Assembly (NCBI RefSeq): GCF_000321225.1
Contig: NW_004450404.1
Span: 1,716,269-1,780,268, forward strand
Direction: 5' to 3'
From: Odobenus rosmarus divergens
Taxonomy: Eukaryota; Chordata; Mammalia; Carnivora; Odobenidae
DNA length: 64,000 bases
Shown: positions 10,757 through 22,599 of the stretch, piece by piece
How the letters are laid out: every line of letters begins with the position of its first letter
Position numbering within the stretch: position 1 is the first letter of the stretch
Position numbers and translations under genes: made by a program
Notes under the pieces: generated by a model
Told to the model about the DNA's origin: nothing
Databases searched by the model: none
What the model saw: the letters and a program-made list of their open reading frames with translations, nothing else

Positions 10757-11356
10757 CTGGAAGGAACAGGGACAGAAGAAAGAGCACTTTAGATCAGACG
10801 TTGCTAAGGCCCACCAGCCCTGGAAGATCAGTAATCGTATTAAAGGGAATTCCCCTCTACTGATACTTAAAATAACAGGGCCCCACACAGCAACCTGATT
10901 TTGGTTAACCTGAGGCCTGTCGTACAGAAACCACAAAGCACAGGTCCGTGGTCAGGCACAGTCAGAGTGGCCTACGGGTCTCAGGGCCAGCGGGAGCTTC
11001 AGAGAGGAAATCACACAATGGCAGAAGGCCAACAACATCTGCACTCCCGGAAGGAGCGCAGCATCATTTCTCCAAGTGCAGAGAAGGTAGTTAACGGGCG
11101 CAGGTTTGGTACTTAAGTGCCCCCACTCTTGCCAAGACTAACCATGTGACGTTAACTTCTCTGGGCCTCAGGCATGCAAAATGTGGGTGATAATAAGTGC
11201 CACTCTACAGAGAAAATGCCCCTCTCTCAGCCCCAACATGTGTAAGGACAGCTGACACTGAGGGCCCCGCTGGCCAAGCCAACGTCTCAGACTGCTTATG
11301 CCTGCACGCACAGCTGCCCTCTCAACAGAGGGCCCCTCAGGCGGCAACACCATTTT

Positions 11357-11537
11357 TTAAAGATTTTATTTATTTATTTGAGAGAGAGAGAGAGCGAGCA
11401 AGTGCATGAGTAGTGGGAGAATCTCCAGAAGACTCCCTGCTGAGCGGGGGACCCAGACACTGGGGCTCGATCCCAGGACCCCAGGATCGTGACCTGAGTC
11501 GAAGGCAGACGCTTAACCAACTGAGCCACCCAGGCAT
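11357..11537 (-). mobile_element. CAN-SINE, minus orientation
   Basis: Canonical body and head. ACCATTTT occurs at 11349-11356 and 11538-11545 as target-site duplication. It lies about 600 bp upstream of exon 2 in intron 1. Confidence 0.92.
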
Positions 11538-11904
11538 ACCATTTTAAAGCGTTCTCCCAATCTGGGGTGATGTTTTATACTTAGTCATAGGGGGACACAA
11601 CAGATGACACAGATGGGCCTTCTTGTTGACAAAGTACGGATGCACGTTAGCAGAGCTAAGCAATGCCAAGCGTGTTAACTTACCCATAGATGGATTATGC
11701 AATTCATCTACACTTTGGGTCTCGCCTCACAACCCCCTCAACCAATAAACCTCCTGTCCTTTTCCTTCTATATTTGCAGGTCAGTATGAATGAATGAAGG
11801 GCAAATGAATAAGCAGAAGGGTAGCAAAAATTAGGTGAACCCTCAAGTAGTGAATTAGCAATTTAGGGATTACAGAAATGGAAGAGGAAAGGTTTTACGT
11901 GAGC

Positions 11905-12060
11905 CCTACACGAAGCACACATACAAAAATTAACTCAGAATGGATCACAGACCTCAATCTAAGAGCTAAAACTATAAAATCTTCATAAGAAAGCACAGAA
12001 TCAAACCTTAGTAATCTTGGCTGAAGATTTCTTCAGTAGGAGACAAAAAAGCATACATGA
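11905..12060 (+). mobile_element. LINE-1 ORF2 fragment
   Basis: ACAAAAATTAACTCAGAATG, GGATCACAGACCTCAATCTA and AAAACTATAAAATCTTCATA match the L1 ORF2 region downstream of the reverse transcriptase. It is isolated and has no 3' end. Confidence 0.75.
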
Positions 12061-12636
12061 CTTTTGAAGTTTCGGTCCACTGGGGTAGGTTTCCCGGAAA
12101 AAGGTTGGTAGGTGAGTGGGCCCCCCATCAAATGGGCTTTGCATATCCATTAGGGATGAATTCCCAAAGTGCCTCCAGATCAGAAGACCCTGGCTATCCA
12201 GACTGGCATGCTCACCCTGTCCATTCATGTCAGCAAACCCAGACAGTTTATTAGCACCCCAAAGGGAAATTTCCTTGCCTGGATAATTTTTTCATTCCAA
12301 AATTAGCTGGCTGACTTTGCTATCATGACTCTGGCCAGGATGAAGTTGAGTTGTAAACCCTTCTCATCACTTATAAACAAAAAGGAGGAGCATAAGAGCA
12401 CAAACAGAGATTCTTTTCAGATTTCAAATTTCAGATTCTTCCTGGTTCCTGACCAGTATAAAGGCGGAAACACTTCTATTTTCTTGCCTCGTGCTCTGCT
12501 CACCAGCAGTTCAAATGAGTATCACAACAATCAGAACCAGGTCAATAAAAAAAACAACTTTCTTCAAATGACCTAGACAGGGACCTACTGAAGCTCTGCT
12601 ATTGGAATGGAGCCTACAGCAACCACTGTTTCTGTG

Positions 12637-12765
12637 CCCGACATTTTCCTGCATTATCTCATTTAATCCTCACAATGTTATGATGTTCATCTTCCCAATT
12701 AAAGAACCTGAAGCTCAGCAAAGCAGTTACGATCATTTTCTGAGCCAGCATTCTCCCAAGTGTGA
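12637..12765 (-). mobile_element. MIR fragment
   Basis: TTATCTCATTTAATCCTCAC and the following CTGAAGCTCAGCAAAGCAG match the antisense MIR core. Confidence 0.7.
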
Positions 12766-13124
12766 TGCGTTCGCTTCAGGGATTAGTTGACACGATGGAA
12801 AAAAAAAATTAGAACATCAATTCATTTTATTTTAATTTTAAAAAGAGAAAAATTCAACTTCGCAAATATTCCATTTGCAGAATGACACTGGTTCCTTCAT
12901 CCAGCCTCTAGGGCCAGCAGTCGAGGGTGCTCTGGGGACAGGAAGCAGCCTGAGGGACAGCGGTGCTCCTGGACAAGAATGGCGGCTAGAGCCAGAGCCA
13001 GCTTTCAGCTACGTGAGGCCCCTGCAATTCTCTGAGGCCTCCTGATAAAGCCTCTTTATGGCTAGTACCTCTCACTAAATGGATGAAAGGCTTGAAAAGA
13101 TTTGTGTTAAGAAAGTAGGGGTTG

Positions 13125-13332
13125 GGGGCGCCTGAGTGGTTCAGTCGGTTAAGCGTCTGCCTTCGGCTCAGGTCATGATCCCAGAGTCCTGGGACCGAGG
13201 CCGGCATCGGGCTCCCCGCTCAGCGGGGAGCCTGCTTCTCCCTCTCCCTCTGCCTGCCGCTCCCCTTGCTTGTGCTCTCTCCCTCTCTCTCTCTGTCAAA
13301 TAAATAAAATCTTTTAAAAAAAAAAAAAAAGA
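13125..13332 (+). mobile_element. CAN-SINE, plus orientation, 16-bp target-site duplication
   Basis: Full-length element with long A tail. AAGAAAGTAGGGGTTG flanks it perfectly at 13109-13124 and 13333-13348, so it is a recent insertion. Confidence 0.95.
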
Positions 13333-13349
13333 AAGAAAGTAGGGGTTGT

Positions 13350-16260
13350 AGAGAATACTCAACATGCGACCAAGTAAACAAGGAAATGGCGGAGCTGCCA
13401 CTTTCTGCTCCTGGTATGAGCTCTTTGCCAGCTACGTGGGGAAGTGAACACAAGGACAGGCCAACCAGGTCTTACAGGGAGATGACCAAAAACCTAAATT
13501 ATCAAGACAATTTATAATACAGGTTGTTTTCCACCATAGATATAGGTATAAATTACCTAATTATAGTATGGAACTATTGGGATTGCAAGATGTTTGAAAG
13601 TATGTACCTGAGCTATGAAGACAAATGCCTTCATTTTCTACCAACGTCTAAAGTCATACAATACTCAATCTGATGTGTTCCCCAAGTCCGCTAAACCTAA
13701 TAACAAATGGTTAGAAGCTTCTTTTGGGTTTTCTCAATCAACTAGTACAGTAGTATATGCACATAAATATATACATGGAAATAATTACTTTTTTAATAAT
13801 AGGTCTTTTTTTAACTAAGAAAAGGCTTGGAACACGGACTTAGGCGCCCCAAGGAGCCTATTAGCACTTGGAGATAAAAACTCATAGTCTGTCTGATGGG
13901 AACAGGAAATTGTGGGGAGTGGAATGGGGGGGCAGCACACGGGACCTGTCTGGGGGGGAGAGAGATCATAGGAAGGCTGCTAAGGAGGAATCCAGTCAAT
14001 AGTGCACCTAGATACTGAACTTGAATCCTGTGTATTTTGGGGGAGTCAGAACCCCATTAACTTCCAGAATAGTAACCTTGCTTCTTCTTTCCTAAAGAAC
14101 AAGTCTCACCTTCTCTGTTCTGTATGTGGGCCTTACCAAAATGAAGCTGGAAAGGGACGGAGAAATCTGCTTCAAGATGGTTACTGGGGAGTAAAGAGCT
14201 GCCAGCTACAGTCGCAAAGTGATGAGAAACACACCCTGGTTTTCCTTCAGTCTCTCTCTTCTGTTTGATGAGCTCGAGGACACACCTTAATCGATGCCTA
14301 CTGTAAGGAAGGCTGGGGATTAGGAATTAGGGGCTCAGGGATAAATAAAGCATAACTACATAATTTTTGAGTCCTCCCAATATCTTATCGACCCGGTCTT
14401 TCCAGATTTACACTTGTTTTATCTCCTAGACACTTAAGTCATCACATACGCCCTGTCTGCCTTCTGGCGCCAGCTGGGCCCCGACTGCCTCATATCACCT
14501 TCCTGGCCCCTCTGGCCCCGAGTCCCCCCTGGGCCCTGGCCTCAAGGCAATCCTCTGTGATGGTGGCTGCACATGTGTCTCATGCTCCCAGTGAGCGTCT
14601 AAAGGCCCTCTGGGTACAGCTCACCCTTAGTTCTTACTTCTGTTCTCATTCTCCTATGAGCATCCATGACATGTAGTAGGTGCTCAGTAGGCCATGATAC
14701 ACCAACTTCTCAGCTTGCCTTTTATAATGGCAGGTAGTTCTCTGCCCAACCAAGTTGGTACCAAAATGCCAAGCGTCAATCACATTTTTGCAAATTGAGT
14801 CAGATTCTTCAGTGCACTAAGGGAGCTTGCTATTTAAAGAATCCTGTGGTTAATTCTTTTGTAACATGAATAATCACTTCCTGCTTTACCTTTCCTGTCA
14901 AGATGAAGTTTTATGTATCAGGTTGCTCTAAGAGGAGGAAACCTACGTATGGTTTTCCTAAGGGTTCATAAATCATGAAGCTGTGTCTCTCCTACCCCCT
15001 TGAAAGGTTCTGTCCTGTGTTGTCTGTAAGCCTTTGGAAAGTTCTGGACTTTGGCTGTCCGCTACAGTATCGCCGGCCATATTTGGCGATTGAGGACCTG
15101 AATTGTCACTAGTCTGAACTGAGATGGGCTATAAAATACAAAGCAGGTGGCAAAGACTAATGGGGAGAAAAAGAATGTAAAATATCTCATAAATTTAGAT
15201 TGCACGTTGAAATGATATTTTACATATGCTGGGTTAATATATTATTCAAATTAATTTAGCTTGTTTCTTTTTACCTTATGGACGTGGCTACTGGGACATT
15301 TAAAATTACATATGCAGCCTAGTACTATACTTTCGCTGGACAGAGATAATTTAGGATAATACTTGGCAGACAGGAAATCAAGACCTCACATTTCGTAAAC
15401 CCAGTCAAAATATTGACAAGAACCCATGAGAAAGTCTGCATCCCCGAAACCCATTTCCTTGGCTCTAGGAAGCTGCAGATAGCTGCAGGAATGATAAAAT
15501 ATTACCTAAGATTTTTTGTTAATGGTACCCTTTGGGAAACTACCTGTGGGCATGAGCACAAAATTAAAACACTAAGCTAAATAAAATATATCAGAGGTGT
15601 AATTAGGGCAACAGTAAACAAAATCCCATATTTAAAGACAGCATAAATTACAAAACTTAAAAACGTCTCCATGTCAGAAAAATACCCCCCTCCAGCTGCC
15701 TGCTCTGCCAAAAGCCAGCCTCTGCACGTTTGCTGCATCTGGCCCTGCTGCAAATGCTTAAGCTACGGTTAACCCGTGTGTACGGACAGACAGAGCCGTC
15801 TCCTTTAACACGCAAAACGTGTCAACCACCCAGATCTCTGCCTTCACACTTGCTGGAATGTGTCCTCCCCCAAAGATGAAATGGCTGATTTTTAACTGTC
15901 GGTTGGCTGAGCCAGCTGCCAAGCACCTTCTCACAGCAAACTTCTCACGGTGGCATTTCAGAGGCCCCACTCTGTGACCCGGCCCCTCCCCACCTCTGTG
16001 CACTGAACTTCCTGTCTCCTGGCACCACTTAGCACACCACAAGTTCACAGTGGCTTGGCCCAGGCAGACTGCAAGCTCTGTCTGGGAAGAGCCATTATCT
16101 TCTTCAGGTTTCAGGTTTCTACCTCCCTTGCCGAGCATCATGTCCAGCTCACAAATATCTGAATAAACCAAGGAGCATGAAGGAGAATAAAAGAAGTTTT
16201 CCAATTAATTTCCTTTATATACAGATGATGCCACAAACCTCTCATTCAGTTTTAAGCACT
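13350..16260. other. Intron 1 stretch of about 2.9 kb without recognised repeats
   Basis: No SINE or LINE was recognised. A minus ORF at 15758-16204 (148 codons) has no domain I know and no flanking splice logic I could confirm. I see nothing to call. Confidence 0.5.
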
Positions 16261-16274
16261 AGGAATTTCAGATG

Positions 16275-16486
16275 GGGGCGCCTGGGTGGCTCAGTCGCTT
16301 GAGCGTCCGACTCTTGATTTCAGCTCAGGTCATGATCTTGGGGTCAGGAGACAGAGCCCCACACCAGGGCTCTGCACTCAGCAGGGAGTCTGCTCAAGTT
16401 TCTCTCTCCCTCTCCCTTTGCCTTTGCCCCTCCCCCTGCTCTCTCTTTCTCTCAAATAAATAAAACTTTTTTAAAAATTAAAAAAT
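16275..16486 (+). mobile_element. CAN-SINE, plus orientation, host of a second SINE
   Basis: Starts GGGGCGCCTGGGTGGC. AGGAATTTCAGATG lies immediately before it (16261-16274) and AAGAATTTCAGATG after the next SINE (16703-16716). The duplication thus brackets the pair and belongs to this first insertion. Confidence 0.92.
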
Positions 16487-16487
16487 A

Positions 16488-16702
16488 GGGGCACCTGGGT
16501 GGCTCAGTCGTTAAGCATCTGCCATCGGCTCAGGTCATTTTCCCAGGGTCCTGGGATCGAGCCCCGCTTCGGGCTCCCTGCTCCGCGGGAAGCCTGCTTC
16601 TCCCTCTCCCTCTGTCCCTCCCCCATTCATGTTCTCGCGCTCTCTCTCTCTCTCTCTCTCTGAAGTAAATAAAATCTTTAAAAATACATAAATAAAAAAA
16701 TA
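16488..16702 (+). mobile_element. CAN-SINE inserted in the tail of the previous SINE
   Basis: Starts GGGGCACCTGGGTGGC directly after the A-rich tail of the preceding element. It has no separate unique duplication because its target was A-rich tail. Confidence 0.9.
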
Positions 16703-16744
16703 AAGAATTTCAGATGTATACGCAGCAAAGAAAACCATCAACAA

Positions 16745-17893
16745 AATGAAAAGGTAACCTATGGAACAGGAGAAAATCTTTATAAATTATATATCTAATA
16801 AGGAGTTAATATCCAAGATATATAAATAATTCATACAACTCAATCGCAAAACAAAAACAAAACAAAACAAACAAAAACCACGCACACACAATCTGATTAA
16901 AAAACGGGCAGAGGCTCCAAATAGACATTTCTCCAAAGAAGACATACAGATGGCCAAAAAGTACATAAAAAGGTGCTCAACATCACTCATCATCAGGGAA
17001 ATGCAAATAAAACCACAACGAGATATCACCTCACGACTGTCAGCATGGCTAAAATCAAAAAGACAAGAAATAACAAGTGTTGGTGAGGATGTGGAGAAAA
17101 GGGAACCTCGTGCACCACTGATGGGAATGGTGCAGCTGCTATGGAAAGCAGTATGAAGGTCCCTCCAAAAATTAAAAATAGGACTACCCAGGTGATCCAG
17201 CGATCCCACTCCTGGGCATTTATCTGAAGAAAATGAAAACACTTACAGGAAAAGATATCTGCACCCCTATGTTCACTCTTCCATTATTTACAAGAGACGT
17301 GATATGGAAGCAGCCCAAGTGTCCATCAATAGATGAATCGATAAAGAGGATGTGGTACACATACATAATGGCATAATATTCACCCATAAAAAAGAATGGA
17401 ATATTTCCATTTGCAACAACATGGATGGACCTTGAGGGCATTATGCTAAGTGAAAGAAAGGGCAAGACAAAGAAAGATAATTATTATATGATCTCACTTA
17501 TATGTGGACTCTAAAAAAAAAAACAGAAAGAAAAAAGCTCATAGATCAAGAGAACAGATTGGCCGTTGACAGAGGCAGGGTTTGGCAGAGGTGGGAGGGG
17601 GACATGAAATGGGGGAAGGGGGTCAAAAGGTTCAAACTTCCAATTATAAAATATATAAGTCATGGGGATGTAATGTATAGTATGGTGACCATAGTTAATA
17701 ATACTTTACTGCATATATCAAAGTTGCTGAGAGTAACTCGTAAAAGTTCTCATCGCAAGAAAAAAATTCTTTATGTGTGGTGATGGATGGTAAATAGACT
17801 TATTGTGTTGATCATTTTGAAATACATACAAATATCAAATCATTATGTTGTACACCTGAAACTTATATGTCAATTATATCTCAATAAAAAAAG
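16745..17893 (+). mobile_element. LINE-1, 5'-truncated, about 1.15 kb
   Basis: Contains the end of ORF2 (GACATTTCTCCAAAGAAGAC, GAAATGCAAATAAAACCACA, GGTGAGGATGTGGAGAAAAG) and the 3' UTR (GTTGTACACCTGAAACTTAT, TATCTCAATAAAAAAA). The frame is broken and it is an L1M-age element. It has no coding capacity. Confidence 0.92.
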
Positions 17894-17921
17894 AAAAAGA
17901 ATCATTTCACTTGTGAATTTT

Positions 17922-18109
17922 TTTTAGATTTTATTTATTTATTTGAGAGAGAGAATGAGATAGAGAGAGCATGAGAGGGGGGAGGGTCAGAGGGAGACGC
18001 AGACTCCCCGCTGAGCGGGGAGCCGGATGCGGGACTCGATCCCGGGACTCCAGGATCATGACCTGAGCCGAAGGCAGTTGCTTAACCAACTGAGCCACCC
18101 AGGTGCCCC
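17922..18109 (-). mobile_element. CAN-SINE, minus orientation, 16-bp target-site duplication
   Basis: TTCACTTGTGAATTTT occurs at 17906-17921 and 18110-18125, bracketing a canonical element. Confidence 0.95.
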
Positions 18110-18274
18110 TTCACTTGTGAATTTTAAGGAATAATTTTTTGTTTTGTTCCAGTTTTCCGATTGAAGAAAGCATACAAAGTCAAGAAGTAATTGTTTGCCA
18201 AAAAAGATTTCACCGAGAAAGATCATGATTCCTGATCATTAGAGATAGAAAGAACATTAATTACCATCTTGTCA

Positions 18275-18400
18275 AATCCTTTTCTTAATTTTACAGATGA
18301 GGAACTGAGGCCTGGAAGTTTCCATGACTGAGGCATAGAGAGGATGAGAGCTAAACCATGGCAGCGTCAAGGCTGGGACTAAACTCTTCCATGTCATGGT
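18275..18400 (-). mobile_element. MIR fragment
   Basis: TTTTACAGATGAGGAACTGA followed by GGCATAGAGAGG and GCTAAACCATGG matches antisense MIR. Confidence 0.65.
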
Positions 18401-18539
18401 CCCGGCGAGAGAGGAGAAGATACGGAGTGAAAAGGAGGAGAACTGAGACCAGAGACATACAGCCGTCCAAGGCAACAGGGGTGTTTTTCCCTTTCATATG
18501 CAGCAAAGTTCCCAGAATACCCAGAAAAAAATGACACCG

Positions 18540-18775
18540 GTCAAGAACATATAAGAACCTATGTTCAAATCTAATGAAATGGAAAAGAGATCGGTGCTTG
18601 CCTAGGCCAGGGAGTGACCGCAGATGAATATAAGCTCTTACTGGGGTGACGGAAATGTTCTAAAATTAAATTGTGGTGAGGGTGTCACAATGCTGTAAAT
18701 TTACTATAATCATCGAACTGTACACTTAAAATGGATAGAATTTTATACCTCAATGTAGCTTTTAAAAATAAAAAG
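18540..18775 (+). mobile_element. Old LINE-1 3' end
   Basis: AAATTGTGGTGAGGGTGTCA, CGAACTGTACACTTAAAATG and the A-rich terminus match L1M 3' UTRs. Confidence 0.7.
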
Positions 18776-18779
18776 ACTA

Positions 18780-19790
18780 CGGGTGGTTGACTGCCTTTGT
18801 GTCCCAGGGAGAGACCAATCCCCATTCAGAAGGTAAATCCGTTTGGGGGACCCTCCCCTCTCCCATGAGATTCAGTTTGATGGGACTGCCCATGAAAATA
18901 TCCCACCTCTGCCAGCACAGGACTCAACTAGGTCTCACGACAGGAGATGGAGCACATCCCCCAGCAGGGCTCTTAAAAGAGGCAGGGATCTCTGGGGCTG
19001 TCTCATTGCCATCTTTTCTCGACCTGAACTTCCAGCTTTTCTTGCATCCTATAAACCAGCCAGTGGCCCTCCAGTAAATCCTCTTCCCTACTACGATGGA
19101 GGGTGAGTTGGTTTCTGTTTCTTGCAACCAGAGAACCTTAACAGATACACTTCTACATCATCAACTTTTTGAACAACAGACTCTTCCCTATACAAGTCTG
19201 CACAAGGCCCAGTTCTCACCATCCCATACTCTCTTGGTAGTGTTAAGGCTGAGGGTTTGGGGACCTAAACTTCCTGGGTCAGGGCCACTGGCCCTGTGAG
19301 GACCTCCAAGTCCAACAAAGATGACCTCCACACCAGCACATTTTCCTCTGGCATCTTCACAAACACACCACTAAGGAGACCATTCGGGGGCCAATAAAGG
19401 GTCATTCCCAAGGCCTGAAACTGTTAGAAACTGAACATGAGCTTCCCCAAGGAAGACAGGCACAGAACACAGACTCCAGTGAACAAGGAGTCACTGGGCC
19501 TGAACTCTCTCCCCGGGCACCGTTTGCAGGGATGGCTTCCTGCAGGGTTAAATGATATCTGTAGGGGCCCAGCAGCAGCTCCCAGAACTGGGCCTCAGCA
19601 AGGAGGGGAAAGAGAGCCATCAAGAGAGAAGAGAAAGTAGCAGCCAGCTGTGAGAGAGGGAAGAAGGCCCGCTGCTGACCACCTCCCTTGGCACTAAGGA
19701 CACTCCTGGGACACTGCTCACTAGACCGGCCTCCAGGCCCATCTCTCAACGCGCGCCATCTCTAGCCCAAGCATCTTCACAGAACACGTG
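18780..19790. other. Intron 1 sequence, no element recognised
   Basis: Several overlapping short ORFs are present on both strands without domain content. Nothing else was seen. Confidence 0.5.
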
Positions 19791-19794
19791 AGCT

Positions 19795-20010
19795 GTGGGA
19801 GAAAGAACACAGGCCCTAAGCCTGGTAGGCCCAGGAGTGAGTTCCGGCATAGATACACGCTAGCTGTGCGGAAGGGGCCACACACCTCGCTTGAGTTCAT
19901 TGGCTCTGTGCTTAAAACCAGGAGGTGATATACCCATTGGGTTGCTGCAACAATGAGGGATGATGCGTGTAAATTGCACACAGAAGCTGCTCCATAAACC
20001 AGAGCCACTA
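19795..20010 (+). mobile_element. Possible MIR, diverged
   Basis: The order AGGCCCTAAGCCTGGTAGGC, GCTAGCTGTGCGG and AATGAGGGATGATGCGTG resembles MIR but identity is low. Confidence 0.45.
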
Positions 20011-20663
20011 GCCTTACAGGTCTGTGTTGTGCTGCGAAGGGCTCCCCGCACATGTCCTCCCTCTCTGCTCCCTGGAACGGGAGCCCTTAAAGGGGAGATC
20101 TAAGCATCTCTTCCCCCTCACGGGGCATCTGGCACATAGTAGGTGCTCAAGAAGTGTGGGCAAATGAGTGCATGGCCTGAGAAAGTGTTACTCCAAACCA
20201 CAGCTTATTACTCAGCGCAATGAAATGCCATGACAAATGTGAGCCTAGTTGTTTGACTCTAAGGCTAGAGAAAGTAAAAAACCAGATGACCAGTTAGTCA
20301 CAAAACAGGTTATGGTCCACTGGTCCAAGCTGCCCAAGTGCCACTGTGATCAGCCTCGACTCCATCCCCACCTCTGCCATCCCCCGCCCCTGACAGCAGG
20401 GGTACCCAGGGCCAAGATGAGAATGCAGGGTCGTGGTTGGGTCGCCTGCTCCCTCAACCAGAAGTGCTTCACAAAGGCTGGGGAGCGAGTCTCTCACAGC
20501 CTGCATTTGGAAGCGTTGGCCTCACCAGGCCTCACCCAGGAGCCAGAAACAATGAATTATTAAACACTTCCCAACTGAAATTAACCCCTGCAAACCTAGC
20601 ACAGCTCTGTTAAGAATGAGCCTTCGATAGAGTGGAGAAGAATAACTCGGCCTGAAAAAGATG

Positions 20664-20858
20664 GGTTTTTTTTTTAAGATTTTTATTTATTCATTTGAGA
20701 GAGAGAAACGGAGAGAGCACAAGCAGGGGGAGGGGCAGAGGGAGAAGCAGACTCCCCACTGAGCTGGGAGCCTGACGTGGGACTCGATCCCAGGACCTGG
20801 AGATCATGACCTGAGCCGAAGGCAGATGTTCAACCATCTGAGCCACCCAGGTGCCCCC
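20664..20858 (-). mobile_element. CAN-SINE, minus orientation
   Basis: Canonical. AAAAGATG at 20656-20663 and 20859-20866 is the likely target-site duplication. Confidence 0.92.
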
Positions 20859-20949
20859 AAAAGATGTTTTTAAATAAAAAAGAAAGCACAGAGAATGTGT
20901 ACAGATGACTTTGCAGGTAAAAAAAAAAAAAACTAGCAAAGATTCAAGA

Positions 20950-21550
20950 CAATTGATTATGGTTGATAAGCCTATAGAGTGAATGGTTCTTACACAACAG
21001 TCATGGAGTAGAAAATAAACTGTACCTTAGAAAACCAGTTTAATAAAAAGTTAATTAAGTCAAAAACAGTTTAGCCACTTAAAGAAAACATAACCCTTTT
21101 TTTTCAGTAGAAGAAAGAAAGCACATGAATGTTGCTTTACATAAATACTTGACAGTTTTAAGTAACAAAATGGCTTGAGGATAAATAGATATGGCTTCCC
21201 CCTCCCCCAACTTTATAATGACAGCCTGGTTCTCAGATTCAAAGGCAAGACCTAAAGACAGGTACCCAATTAGAAGGTGATCCCTTATTTTTCTCAGTGA
21301 GAAGATCCAAAAGGTTTGGGGCCAACCAAACTTTAAAAAGAAAGCAGAAACTGTCAAATGTCTGCTCATACTATGTGTTAATTTAATTAGAGATTATATA
21401 AAATAAAATAATTAGAAAACATTGCTTCTTCCCTGACACCCACTCATGTCATGGACCAATTTTATTCAACAGACACTACGTGGATGGTTAAAACGCTTTG
21501 GTTATGGATAAGGTATTGAAAATGTTTGCTTAAACTTCTTTATTAAAAAC
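20950..21550. other. A/T-rich intron 1 sequence
   Basis: No repeat or exon was recognised. Confidence 0.5.
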
Positions 21551-21560
21551 AAATTCTTAA

Positions 21561-21754
21561 GGAGTGCCTGAGTGGCTCAGTCGGTTAAGCGTCTACCTTC
21601 AGCTCGAGCTGTGATCCCGGGGTCCTGGGATCGAGTCCCGCATCAGGCTTCCTGCTCAGTGGGGAGCCTGCTTCTCCCTCTCCTCCCTGGTCGGACTCTC
21701 TCTCGCTATCTCTCTCTCAAATAAATAAATAAATAAAAATCTTTAAAAAAAAAG
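21561..21754 (+). mobile_element. CAN-SINE, plus orientation
   Basis: Starts GGAGTGCCTGAGTGGC and ends (AAAT)n AAAATCTTT plus A tail. AATTCTTAAG and AATTCTTAGG flank it. Confidence 0.92.
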
Positions 21755-22380
21755 GAATTCTTAGGGTCCTTTGGACAAGATACTTTGTGAGGGCTGTAAC
21801 AGAATACAGCTCTGGCTTTTCTCAAGGATAGTATGGGGGCGGCTGGGGTGGAGTACGGCTCCAGAGGTGGACGTGTGGCATGAAAGAAGAAAGACAAAAT
21901 TTCTGCTGACTTCAGTGCAGCTAAGCGGAATGAGCTGTAAGAGACAAGAACGTTAAGAAGAGTAGGGGAAGCAGGTCAAAAGGAGGGAAGTGAACAATTC
22001 CACAGAAAAAAAAAGGGGGTCAGTCAGCCCAGGGCAGGGCCTGAGTCACTACAAGGCCTTCTGTTAGTAAGAAATGCACTGTCTGGTAAGGAAGAAAGTA
22101 GACAGAGGTGACAGGAAGCCCCAGGGAACCTTTGCTGCCTTCCCCGGCAGACTCCAGGCCCCTCTTCAGGCTTCACTTACACCCCGAGGTGTAATGGTCC
22201 CGCTAAAGTGTGAGCCCCCGGAAGGCAGAAGGAAGTGTAACACTGTAGCGTGGGGCCTCCTGAAAGAAAAGTCACATTGCCCAATGTTTCCGCCCTCAAG
22301 TGCTGAGCTGACTGCTTGGCCCCATCAGGCGCTCAAGCGGCACTTGTCGCTGAGTGGAGAGAAACCTGCAAGGGTGATTT

Positions 22381-22575
22381 TTTTTTTTTAAAGATTTTAT
22401 TTATTTATTTGACAGAGAGAGACAGCGAGAGCAGGAACACAAGCAGGGGGAGTAGGAGAGGGAGAAGCAGGCTTCCTGCTGAGCAGGGAGCCCGATGTGG
22501 GACTCGATCCCAGGACCCTGGGATCATGACCTGAGCCGAAGGCAGACGCTTAACGACTGAGCCACCCAGGCACCC
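22381..22575 (-). mobile_element. CAN-SINE, minus orientation, target-site duplication
   Basis: AAGGGTGATTT occurs at 22370-22380 and 22576-22586, bracketing a well-kept copy. Confidence 0.94.
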
Positions 22576-22599
22576 AAGGGTGATTTTTTTTTTGACAAG

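Noticed and set aside
10584..10787. Exon 2 read as a single-exon gene starting at an intronic Met
   Set aside because: The extra N-terminal residues are the intron's pyrimidine tract, and the tail after Arg is read-through of the donor.
13125..13200. tRNA genes suggested by tRNA-like SINE heads
   Set aside because: They sit at the 5' ends of CAN-SINEs and lack a cloverleaf with an intact acceptor stem. They are tRNA-derived, not tRNAs.
15758..16204. 148-codon minus ORF
   Set aside because: No recognised domain, no supported splice sites, and length plausible by chance in 64 kb.
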